From Paracoccaceae bacterium (lineage in GTDB: Bacteria > Pseudomonadota > Alphaproteobacteria > Rhodobacterales > Rhodobacteraceae): 12,727 nt of DNA. Under the pieces are notes generated by a model that was not told the DNA's origin, did not search any database, and saw only the letters and a program-made list of their open reading frames with translations. The stretch is taken from contig PARX01000007.1 in the NCBI GenBank assembly GCA_002712045.1, positions 25,177 through 37,903 of the forward strand, written 5' to 3'. Below are positions 6,826 through 12,727 of this stretch, piece by piece (within the stretch, counting starts at the first letter, position 1; every line of letters starts with the position of its first letter). Position numbers and translations under genes: made by a program.

Positions 6826-8298
6826 TTTATTTTTAAAGCTTTTCCACAATGTTCTAACTTGAAGTAAAATTATTAAGATTATCAACATAAATAGAATGAA
6901 TGCGATAGGTCTGTTAATAAAATCAATCGGATCTTTAACTTTCATCATTGAGGTCCTAAGCTTTCCTTCCATTATTTCCCCAAGAACCATGCCTAGTATT
7001 ATTGGGACAATCGGTAAGTCCACTCGTTTTAGAATAAATCCAAAAATGCCAAAACCAGCAGCAACAGCGCAGTCAGTAAAGCTATTGCGTAGGCTATAAA
7101 CACCAACAAAACTTAAAATTAGAATACTCATTCCCAGAAACCGACTTGGTATTTGAATGACTTTTAATAAAGAGTTTGTTGAGAATAATAAAAATATTAA
7201 AACTAGGACGTTTAATATTAAAAGTGAAATATACAGAGCAACAACAAAATCTAGATGATTTTGAAAAAGGTTTGGTCCAGGTATTACATTATGTACATAA
7301 AATACAGAGAGCATCATTGCTGTTAATGCTTCTCCTGGAATGCCTAAAGCTAATAATGGGATCATTGCTGCTGCTGGAACTGCATTATTAGCAGCTTCTG
7401 AGGCAACTAAGCCTTCTGTAGACCCTTTTCCAAATTTTTCAGGTGTTTTTGAGCTTCTTTGTGCGTAAGTGTATGATAAAAATTGGGATGTAAATTCCCC
7501 AACACCTGGTATCATGCCCATCATGACACCAAAACTAGAGGCTACGGATGCAATTCTTTTATGCTTGCCAAGCTCTTTTAATCCTTGGAAAAGGCCACCT
7601 TTAACTTTGACGGCTTCTGCTCTTTTATCTTTTTGTACTAATAGTAAAATAGCTTGTGAAATAGCAAAAAGGCCTAGAACGATAACTATTAAGTTTAAAC
7701 CCCCAGTTAACCAACTTTGGTCAAAAGTGAATCGCTTCGAATATTTGATTGGCTCCATGCCGATGGTTTGAATGAAGATTCCTAAGCTAGCCATCATAGC
7801 AGCTGCAAACATTTGACCACGATGTGCCGTTATTACAAGTATTATTCCTAAAAGTGCTGCTAAGAAAATCTCTCGCGAACCAAACATTGGCGCTATAATT
7901 GCCAACACTGGTGATAAAAAAATCAAACATAGTATTGAAAAAACTCCTCCAAAAAAGGAAGCTGAGTACGCTAAGCTTAAGGCTCTTCGGCTTTCACCTC
8001 GCTGAGTCATAGGAAAACCATCATACGTCGTTAACGCATTTACAGGAGTTCCTGGTGTGTTAACCAAAATTGCTGGTATAGATCCTCCGTACATAGCGGA
8101 TCCATAAATACCTAGAAGTAATGTTAGGCCTACAATGGGCTCTAAAGAAAAAGTAGCAGGTAGAAGAATGGCGATCGCGACCGCTGGTCCTACCCCAGGT
8201 ATAGCACCAATAACCACACCACCACATGATCCAATGAGTAGCGCTATTATAACATCCCAACGAAGAAGAAGTTCAAAGGCAGAAAAAATAATATCCAT
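6823..8298 (-). CDS. tctA: Tripartite tricarboxylate transporter, large permease subunit TctA
   Basis: This 491-residue polytopic inner-membrane protein carries the two TctA repeat signatures: GAIPGVGPA at 31-39, followed by a hydrophobic run and NTPGTP (80-85), and GMIPGVGEF at 261-269. About a dozen hydrophobic segments are spread over the chain, and the length is the family norm (about 500). With TctB it forms the cation-coupled permease that receives substrate from the periplasmic protein TctC. Family members move citrate, other carboxylates and aromatic dicarboxylates such as terephthalate. The ATG at 8298 lies 12 bp after the tctB stop and is preceded by a weak GGAA. The aldehyde dehydrogenase follows after 7 bp. 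The linkage to catabolic genes suggests uptake of the compound degraded here, but the substrate is not readable from the permease. Confidence 0.95.
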   Translation of the reverse strand: MDIIFSAFELLLRWDVIIALLIGSCGGVVIGAIPGVGPAVAIAILLPATFSLEPIVGLTLLLGIYGSAMYGGSIPAILVNTPGTPVNALTTYDGFPMTQRGESRRALSLAYSASFFGGVFSILCLIFLSPVLAIIAPMFGSREIFLAALLGIILVITAHRGQMFAAAMMASLGIFIQTIGMEPIKYSKRFTFDQSWLTGGLNLIVIVLGLFAISQAILLLVQKDKRAEAVKVKGGLFQGLKELGKHKRIASVASSFGVMMGMIPGVGEFTSQFLSYTYAQRSSKTPEKFGKGSTEGLVASEAANNAVPAAAMIPLLALGIPGEALTAMMLSVFYVHNVIPGPNLFQNHLDFVVALYISLLILNVLVLIFLLFSTNSLLKVIQIPSRFLGMSILILSFVGVYSLRNSFTDCAVAAGFGIFGFILKRVDLPIVPIILGMVLGEIMEGKLRTSMMKVKDPIDFINRPIAFILFMLIILIILLQVRTLWKSFKNK

Positions 8299-8310
8299 TA
8301 ATATTCCAGA

Positions 8311-8817
8311 CTAAAAATTTAAAATCATAAAGGTTCTTAATGTATCAGGAAGATATTCATAAATAACCCCGCCTGGTATTTTTACTTCTAAAAAGGTTTT
8401 AAAACCCAGCACTATAAATAGAGCCGTAAGAACGGAATATAATAGTATAGCTTTTTTTCGATAGCCAACGCGATATGACAAACAGAACGCAATAATGCAC
8501 GTAGCTAATAAGTAACCAATATATTGGACTAGTACCACGTACAAAAGGAACCAACAGGCAAATTCTATTGATCTTATCCAAATTAAACCCTCTTTTAGTT
8601 CTCTATTCAAATCATTTAACCGAATTTTGAGCAATAGATGAATAAATCCAAAAGCTGTCATTCCTATTAAGCCAATAGAACACCATAGTGCTGGTTGTGA
8701 AGTGAGTTTTGTATTCTTAAACCATTTAACCTGGTCAGGTAATTGGCTCATTAAAAATGCCGAGATCATGAAAAATATTAATGCAAATAACAAGTCGCCT
8801 GATTTTATATTTTTCAT
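8311..8817 (-). CDS. tctB: Tripartite tricarboxylate transporter, small permease subunit TctB
   Basis: This 168-residue protein has four hydrophobic segments (about 9-25, 45-64, 85-112 and 124-142), the usual size and layout of TctB. Its sequence is poorly conserved, as is normal for the family, so the assignment rests on topology and on its place between tctC and tctA. It would act in the inner membrane as partner of TctA. The ATG at 8817 has no recognisable Shine-Dalgarno sequence; the 25 bases upstream are A/T-rich. Expression may therefore be low, consistent with the strong hairpin that separates it from tctC. The shorter overlapping frame within it is a shadow. Confidence 0.9.
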   Translation of the reverse strand: MKNIKSGDLLFALIFFMISAFLMSQLPDQVKWFKNTKLTSQPALWCSIGLIGMTAFGFIHLLLKIRLNDLNRELKEGLIWIRSIEFACWFLLYVVLVQYIGYLLATCIIAFCLSYRVGYRKKAILLYSVLTALFIVLGFKTFLEVKIPGGVIYEYLPDTLRTFMILNF

Positions 8818-8845
8818 AATATTAATATTCGCTTTATTGTATTAA

Positions 8846-8877
8846 TAAGAGGCTGGAGAACATCCTCCAGCCTCTTA
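8846..8877 (-). terminator. Perfect 13-bp hairpin between tctC and tctB (attenuator or mRNA-stabilising stem)
   Basis: Arms TAAGAGGCTGGAG (8846-8858) and CTCCAGCCTCTTA (8865-8877) pair perfectly around a six-base loop. The stem lies in the 77-bp gap 17 bases after the tctC stop. The sequence that follows on the minus strand (TTAATACAATAAAG) lacks a clean T-run, so read-through to tctB is expected. The likely role is partial termination, or protection of the tctC message so that the binding protein is made in excess. Confidence 0.75.
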
Positions 8878-8894
8878 AAGTATTTACCAATAAA

Positions 8895-9836
8895 TTATTC
8901 TAGCAAACTGTTTACATAATCTGCCTGAGCAATATCTGCCGCAACCATGGCTGCGGATTCTTCTGGACCCATCCAGTAGATCTGAGCACCAGTGTTAGTT
9001 GCAACTTCTTGAGCTCTTTCGCTCATTACAGTTTTGGAAGCTACAGCAATTATTTTATCCCTAACATCTTGTGGTGTGTCTTTATGAACAAAAAGACCAT
9101 TCCACAAATTAGAGGTTAAAGTAGGCTCAATTTCTGTTACGGTTGGAGCGTCTGGTGTAAGACTAATGCGTGATCCTGTGACAGATGCTAAAATAGTCAC
9201 ATTGTCCAAACATGGTAATAAAAGTGCTAATGTTGTGTTGATTACATCTGCATCACCAGAGGCAAGACTGTTGCAATCTAACATATCAAAAGCTGCGTCA
9301 GAAGCGAAGTTAAAATCCATTTTCTTTGCAACAGCTAAAGTTATCTTGGTAGGTATTAGTGGTGCACCAAAGTGCCCTAAGGAAACGTCATTTGTTTTTG
9401 CATGTGATGCCAATTCATCCATTGTTTGATAAGGTGCATCTGGGCTTGTTGCGATAACAAATGGATATGTCACAAAAATACCAAGTGGGTCAAATTTTGC
9501 TGGGGCTAACTCCTCGATACCTATTTGATGCCCAAGGACTGGTACACCAATCACAAATGAACCAATAGTATAGCCATCGGCAGGAGCATTCGCTACTTCT
9601 ATTGCTCCCGGGAATGGACCACCACCGCCACCAGGTTTATTTACAACAGCGGCTGCAACACCATATTCTTCTTGAAAATCTTCGGCTATCATTCGTGTTA
9701 GAATGTCTTCTAGATCACCTGGAGGCCACGGAACAATAAAAGTTACTGGCTTTTCAGGATATTCAGCAAACGCGGGGTTAAAAAACCCAGTCACTGCTAT
9801 CGCTAAAGTAGCGATTGTTACATATATTTTATTCAT
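8895..9836 (-). CDS. tctC: Periplasmic solute-binding protein of the tripartite tricarboxylate transporter (TctC/Bug family)
   Basis: This 313-residue protein starts with a clear signal peptide: MNK, a hydrophobic core at about 5-19, and a PAFA cleavage site after residue 24. The mature protein begins YPEKPVTFIVPWPPG, matching the Bug-family opening (YP-x-KPI-x-hydrophobic-VPW). It captures a carboxylated solute in the periplasm and delivers it to TctA/TctB. The ligand loop after VPW reads PPGDLED rather than the common AGGxxD, and the usual HVPYKG-type segment is replaced by a region with two cysteines, C188 and C209. These are the only ones in the mature chain and might form a disulfide. 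The ATG at 9836 has a strong AAGGGGA ribosome site. It heads the tctCBA-aldehyde dehydrogenase unit and has its own 201-bp upstream region. Confidence 0.92.
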   Translation of the reverse strand: MNKIYVTIATLAIAVTGFFNPAFAEYPEKPVTFIVPWPPGDLEDILTRMIAEDFQEEYGVAAAVVNKPGGGGGPFPGAIEVANAPADGYTIGSFVIGVPVLGHQIGIEELAPAKFDPLGIFVTYPFVIATSPDAPYQTMDELASHAKTNDVSLGHFGAPLIPTKITLAVAKKMDFNFASDAAFDMLDCNSLASGDADVINTTLALLLPCLDNVTILASVTGSRISLTPDAPTVTEIEPTLTSNLWNGLFVHKDTPQDVRDKIIAVASKTVMSERAQEVATNTGAQIYWMGPEESAAMVAADIAQADYVNSLLE

Positions 9837-10037
9837 TTTCTTCCCCTTATAAATCTTTATTCTTAATAGAGTTCCATCATTTGACGTCGCGTAAGAAGAA
9901 CGGTGACAAATAGTTCATTGAGAGTCAATTGTTTTTCATTTTTACTCCAAATTACCAATTCAGCAATGTCTTAATAGTTAACATGTTAAATAATATATTT
10001 GATGTTATGGTAAGTTTTCTTTTCTGTAAACATTTTT
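9837..10037. promoter_or_regulatory. Gap upstream of tctC, likely carrying its promoter
   Basis: This 201-bp AT-rich gap lies between the flavoprotein stop and the tctC start, both on the minus strand. A good -35 (TTGACT, minus strand, near 9925-9930) is present, but no matching -10 is found at normal spacing. A 12-bp palindrome lies at 9978-9989. No strong terminator follows the flavoprotein gene, so read-through into tctC is possible. No ORF is supported here. Confidence 0.45.
9978..9989. repeat. 12-bp perfect palindrome TTAACATGTTAA upstream of tctC
   Basis: This perfect dyad lies about 140 bp upstream of the tctC ATG. It could be an operator half of the tctC promoter region, but a 12-bp AT-rich palindrome can arise by chance. 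Confidence 0.3.
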
Positions 10038-12074
10038 TTACTGAATTGTTTGTTCTCGCTTTGAATACAAAATGTCTGCATCTCTATCTAGAATTTTTCG
10101 TGCCGTCTGATGTCCCGATAATACCGACGCCTGTATTGTTCCGGGTACCAAACAGTCCCCAGTCAAGAAAACATTTTGTATTGTGTTGATCAACTGGCCA
10201 TCACTAAACAGTTGATCATTTGGAATTCGTCCACCCACAATTACAACATGCTCTGATGTTAATTTCAGTTTTTTATTGTCGATGGTGTTAATAAGTTCGA
10301 AATTCTGATTAATTTTGTAATTTAATGCAAACTTAATTTCTAAGGATTTTAGCCGCTCTATAATTGCAGCTTGCTCTAAAGTGTATTGTGTCCAGGTAGA
10401 AACGGTAGGAAGCGGGGTTACGTAAGTGACGTTATGGCCATTATTCAGTAATTTCTCAGCAATTACGCTGGCCATGTAATTGTGATCATCGTCATATACA
10501 ATAAATTGGTTTAGGGTAGAATTGGGAAATTTTTCCAGCATAATATCGTCTGGAGTTAAAATAGTGTACTTCTTTGTCTCTATAGGTTCGAAATTTGTTG
10601 ACCCAACGCAATCAGCTCTCCACGTTGCCCCCGTAGCTAAGGTCACGGTATCAGATCCAAATTCTTTTATGTCGTTAATTGACATGTGGCTAGAAAGAAA
10701 TATTCGTGAATTATTTTTCTGAGATAGTTGATATACTCGATAATCTTTGACCCTGTTCCAAGCATTTAATCCTGGAAGTCTTGCCTCTTGGGCCACTCTT
10801 CCACCTGGTTCATTTCGTGTTTCAGCAACTGTTACATCATGTCCTGCGTTTGCTAATGTTAAAGCGCATTCTAAGCCTGCTGGGCCTGACCCAATAATAA
10901 GATGCTTTTCTTTTTTTCTTGAGATTGCTGGCATTTCAGGATGCCACCCTTTTCTCCACTCTTCGCTAATCGTTGGATTTTGGGTGCATTTTACAGGCAC
11001 CCCATATGCGTCCATGCTCACGCATACATTACACCCTATACACTCTCTAATATTTTCAATTTGATTATTTTTGATTTTACTAGGTAGAAATGGATCTGCA
11101 ATAGATGGACGGGCCCCACCAATAAGATCTAATTTCCTATTTTTTATCAATGAGACCATTAAATCTGGTGACGTGAATCGACCTACGCCAACCACTGGCT
11201 TTGAAGTAATAGATTTAACAAAATTAGTATAATCGAGTTGGTAAGCTTCATCAGCGAATCTAGATGTTTGACTATCTTTGGGCCAGCCAGATAAATTCAC
11301 ATCCCAAAGATCTGGAAGTTCTGAAAGAGCCTCAACTGCATCACGCCCTTCTTCTTCGTGAGATATGCCATTGGGTTTATTTGGTTCGGCTACACTAAAT
11401 CTCAATGCGACTGCAGCATTTCCATTAGCCAATTCTAAAGTATCTTCCAGTATTTCTTTTAACAAACGAATTCGATTTTCAAACGTTCCACCATATTGGT
11501 CAAATCTCTTATTTGTGTCGATAGATAAAAAATGACTTAATATAGAAAGTCCGTGAGCTGCGTAAACATAAATTATGTCATAACCGGCTTTAAGGGAACG
11601 CTTAACAGCTGCTTTATGCTCATTTCGGAATAATTTAATGTCTGTAAGATCCATAGCCTTACTTTGACTAGGAATTTCTGGCCTTAAGACACTCAAATTT
11701 GAAGGGCCTATTATCGGTAATCCCGTTGTTAGGTTTCTGCTTTGCATACCACCATGTCCAAGCTCGATAGCAGAAAGTGAGCCGTGTTTCTTTATCTCAC
11801 TAACCTGCAAATGATGTCGTGGTATGTCCTTCTCATCCCATATGCGCTCCATAGGATGATTGGCATAATCTGAATTGGGTGAAATCTCCGTTAACCCAAC
11901 TGCAACGGTTCCCCATCCCCCCTCGGCTTTCATTGCTCTTAGGGCGATCGCGCCTTTGGGTTCCGTCCAACCATGTCCAGTTGAGTGGGGAGATGCAAAA
12001 AAACGATTTGGAGCAGTTACTGGACCTATTTTTAAGGGTGCAAATAAGGCTTTATACTGTGACGGCGTAGTCAT
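10038..12074 (-). CDS. Trimethylamine-dehydrogenase-family flavoprotein (FMN, [4Fe-4S], ADP/FAD-binding; old yellow enzyme superfamily)
   Basis: This 678-residue protein has an N-terminal TIM-barrel FMN domain (about 1-340), a [4Fe-4S] motif C345-x2-C348-x2-C351 with C363, and a Rossmann domain starting IIGSGPAG (393-400). The layout and much of the sequence match trimethylamine, dimethylamine and histamine dehydrogenases and related N-demethylases, including ARPSIADPFL before the cluster and EEWRKGWHPE after it. The catalytic Tyr-His-Asp set is kept (Y171, H174, D267). The cysteine that covalently holds FMN in trimethylamine dehydrogenase (Cys30) is Ser31 here. Of the three-residue aromatic bowl, only W264 remains; Tyr60 is L61 and Trp355 is D355. 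The substrate is therefore probably not trimethylamine, and flavin should be non-covalent. It may oxidise or demethylate another amine, or reduce an enoate-like compound. The start fits the family N-terminus but has no clear ribosome site. Confidence 0.9.
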   Translation of the reverse strand: MTTPSQYKALFAPLKIGPVTAPNRFFASPHSTGHGWTEPKGAIALRAMKAEGGWGTVAVGLTEISPNSDYANHPMERIWDEKDIPRHHLQVSEIKKHGSLSAIELGHGGMQSRNLTTGLPIIGPSNLSVLRPEIPSQSKAMDLTDIKLFRNEHKAAVKRSLKAGYDIIYVYAAHGLSILSHFLSIDTNKRFDQYGGTFENRIRLLKEILEDTLELANGNAAVALRFSVAEPNKPNGISHEEEGRDAVEALSELPDLWDVNLSGWPKDSQTSRFADEAYQLDYTNFVKSITSKPVVGVGRFTSPDLMVSLIKNRKLDLIGGARPSIADPFLPSKIKNNQIENIRECIGCNVCVSMDAYGVPVKCTQNPTISEEWRKGWHPEMPAISRKKEKHLIIGSGPAGLECALTLANAGHDVTVAETRNEPGGRVAQEARLPGLNAWNRVKDYRVYQLSQKNNSRIFLSSHMSINDIKEFGSDTVTLATGATWRADCVGSTNFEPIETKKYTILTPDDIMLEKFPNSTLNQFIVYDDDHNYMASVIAEKLLNNGHNVTYVTPLPTVSTWTQYTLEQAAIIERLKSLEIKFALNYKINQNFELINTIDNKKLKLTSEHVVIVGGRIPNDQLFSDGQLINTIQNVFLTGDCLVPGTIQASVLSGHQTARKILDRDADILYSKREQTIQ

Positions 12075-12106
12075 GCAATTTAAGATTTCTCTAGTTTCCA
12101 GAATCT

Positions 12107-12135
12107 ATGATAATGCATTTTGAATTATTAGTAAA
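12107..12135 (-). promoter_or_regulatory. Candidate sigma-70-type promoter of the flavoprotein gene
   Basis: On the minus strand TTTACT (12135-12130) and TATCAT (12112-12107) are spaced by 17 bases, predicting a start near 12100 and a leader of about 26 nt. The -35 lies inside the small inverted repeat at 12128-12143, so regulator binding there should affect it. Confidence 0.45.
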
Positions 12136-12143
12136 ACTACTAA
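12128..12143. repeat. Small inverted repeat TTAGTA-AAAC-TACTAA, candidate second operator
   Basis: Six-base perfect arms are separated by four bases. The half-site TTAGTAAAA resembles the half-site TTTAGTAAAG of the large palindrome seven bases away, as expected for a second, weaker site for the same protein. Confidence 0.45.
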
Positions 12144-12149
12144 GTAAAA

Positions 12150-12184
12150 ATATTACTTTACTAAACCGTTTAGTAAAGTAATAT
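12150..12184. promoter_or_regulatory. 35-nt palindromic operator between divergent flavoprotein and NicX-like genes
   Basis: Perfect 17-base arms (12150-12166 and 12168-12184) surround a single central base; the core is ACTAAACCGTTTAGT. On the plus strand it overlaps promoter-like hexamers (TTTACT at 12157-12162, TAATAT at 12179-12184, 16-base spacing) and ends nine bases before the GGAGG of the NicX-like gene. A short-spaced, fully symmetric site of this kind fits a TetR- or GntR-type dimeric repressor; the regulator gene is not in the window. Confidence 0.7.
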
Positions 12185-12206
12185 AATTATATGGAGGTTC
12201 ATTGAC

Positions 12207-12727
12207 ATGATGCAGGAGATTATTGAAGGGAAGTGGCTAGCTTCTTTTAAACGAGCTTTAAGCTTAAATGGGGTTAAATCTGGAACAAAATTGGTGGTTC
12301 TGGCCGAAAGTCAATCTAGACCAGTATTGATTAAATTGGCCTCACTGGCTTGTAGCGAGCTGAACGCTGAATATTCAACTATCGTGTTACCAACTCCTGA
12401 ACAAACAGCGGTTGTTCCGGTCAAATCAACTGGTGCTTGTAACGCTATAATGCAAAAGCGTCACGTAATTGAAGCACTAAAGCATATTGAGATTATTGTT
12501 GATATTACAGTCGAAGGTTTAATCCATTCGGAGGAATGGGAAGAAATAGAGAAGAGTGGTACTCGTCTATTTACGATTTGTAATGAGCACCCAGAAATTC
12601 TTGAGAGAACAGAGCCGCAAGCAGAGCTCCAATCTAAGGTTGAGCTTGGTATTCAGCTGTTAAATTCAGCAACTCAAATGCACGTTACTAGTAAAGCTGG
12701 AACGGATTTGATGATTGATTTAACTGG
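12207..12727 (+). CDS. NicX-like protein, 2,5-dihydroxypyridine 5,6-dioxygenase / M29-aminopeptidase-like family (3' end cut off by window edge)
   Basis: An open frame of 173 codons runs from ATG 12207 to the right edge; GGAGG at 12193-12197 lies nine bases upstream, and a second in-frame ATG follows directly at 12210. The visible part has the N-terminal domain of the NicX family. A block near 90-135 (EIIVD, LIHSEEWEEIEKSGTR, EILER) and VTSKAGTDL near 161-169 line up from memory with Pseudomonas putida NicX. NicX opens 2,5-dihydroxypyridine with Fe(II) and O2 to N-formylmaleamate in nicotinate breakdown. The metal-binding residues of the family are in the C-terminal half, outside this window, so dioxygenase versus M29-type peptidase activity cannot be decided. 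It is divergent from the flavoprotein gene and shares the palindromic operator region, which suggests one pathway. Confidence 0.75.
   Translation, partial: MMQEIIEGKWLASFKRALSLNGVKSGTKLVVLAESQSRPVLIKLASLACSELNAEYSTIVLPTPEQTAVVPVKSTGACNAIMQKRHVIEALKHIEIIVDITVEGLIHSEEWEEIEKSGTRLFTICNEHPEILERTEPQAELQSKVELGIQLLNSATQMHVTSKAGTDLMIDLT

Noticed and set aside
7469..7771. 100-codon plus-strand ORF inside tctA
   Set aside because: It is the reverse strand of a conserved TctA segment; composition follows the complementary frame.
8060..8260. 66-codon minus-strand ORF rich in Trp and Cys
   Set aside because: A frame-shifted shadow of the TctA N-terminus; the TctA frame carries the family signature over the same bases.
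10747..11064. 105-codon plus-strand ORF
   Set aside because: It is antisense to the flavoprotein's iron-sulfur and Rossmann coding sequence, with no ribosome site or family resemblance.
12182..12187. Perfect TATAAT as -10 of the NicX-like gene
   Set aside because: Transcription would start within or after the GGAGG ribosome site, so this match is probably incidental; the hexamer three bases earlier or a site further upstream is likelier.

Overview
This is a catabolic gene cluster from an AT-rich bacterium. The tripartite tricarboxylate transporter (TctABC), the Rieske chemistry and the overall protein style suggest a proteobacterium, possibly a low-GC marine alpha- or gammaproteobacterium. 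The taxonomic guess is inference; no rRNA or marker gene is present. The window is gene-dense: ten protein genes, eight complete and two cut by the window edges. No RNA genes, insertion sequences or CRISPR arrays are visible.

Left block, minus strand, 3913 to 1: a bicupin gentisate 1,2-dioxygenase-type enzyme, a fumarylacetoacetate-hydrolase-family (FAH) protein, an FMN/[2Fe-2S] oxygenase reductase and a Rieske oxygenase alpha subunit that runs off the left edge. The logical order is: the Rieske oxygenase and reductase hydroxylate an aromatic acid to gentisate (or a gentisate-like ring), the bicupin enzyme opens the ring, and the FAH protein hydrolyses the acylpyruvate. No maleylpyruvate isomerase is in the window.

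Centre, plus strand, 4112 to 5322: a 4-hydroxybenzoyl-CoA-thioesterase-like hotdog protein and a class I glutamine amidotransferase-like protein, divergent from the gentisate block across a 198-bp AT-rich control region. Both genes could feed the left block: one by releasing an aromatic acid from CoA, the other by acting on a gamma-glutamyl or amide intermediate.

Right block, minus strand, 9836 to 5331: tctC, tctB, tctA and a PuuC-like aldehyde dehydrogenase, apparently one transcription unit. A perfect 13-bp hairpin lies between tctC and tctB, and the aldehyde dehydrogenase ribosome site overlaps the tctA stop codon. Its 3' end meets the amidotransferase tail to tail with only 8 bp between them.

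Far right: a 678-residue trimethylamine-dehydrogenase-family flavoprotein (minus, 12074 to 10038), divergent from a NicX-like (2,5-dihydroxypyridine 5,6-dioxygenase family) gene that runs off the right edge. Between them lies a 35-nt near-perfect palindrome plus a smaller related inverted repeat, a convincing operator region for a regulator not encoded here.

Taken together, the locus looks like uptake and breakdown of an unidentified, probably carboxylated, aromatic or N-containing aromatic compound. Two different ring-opening dioxygenase families, an amine-dehydrogenase-like flavoprotein and amidotransferase/PuuC-like genes sit side by side. The exact substrate cannot be read from the sequence.
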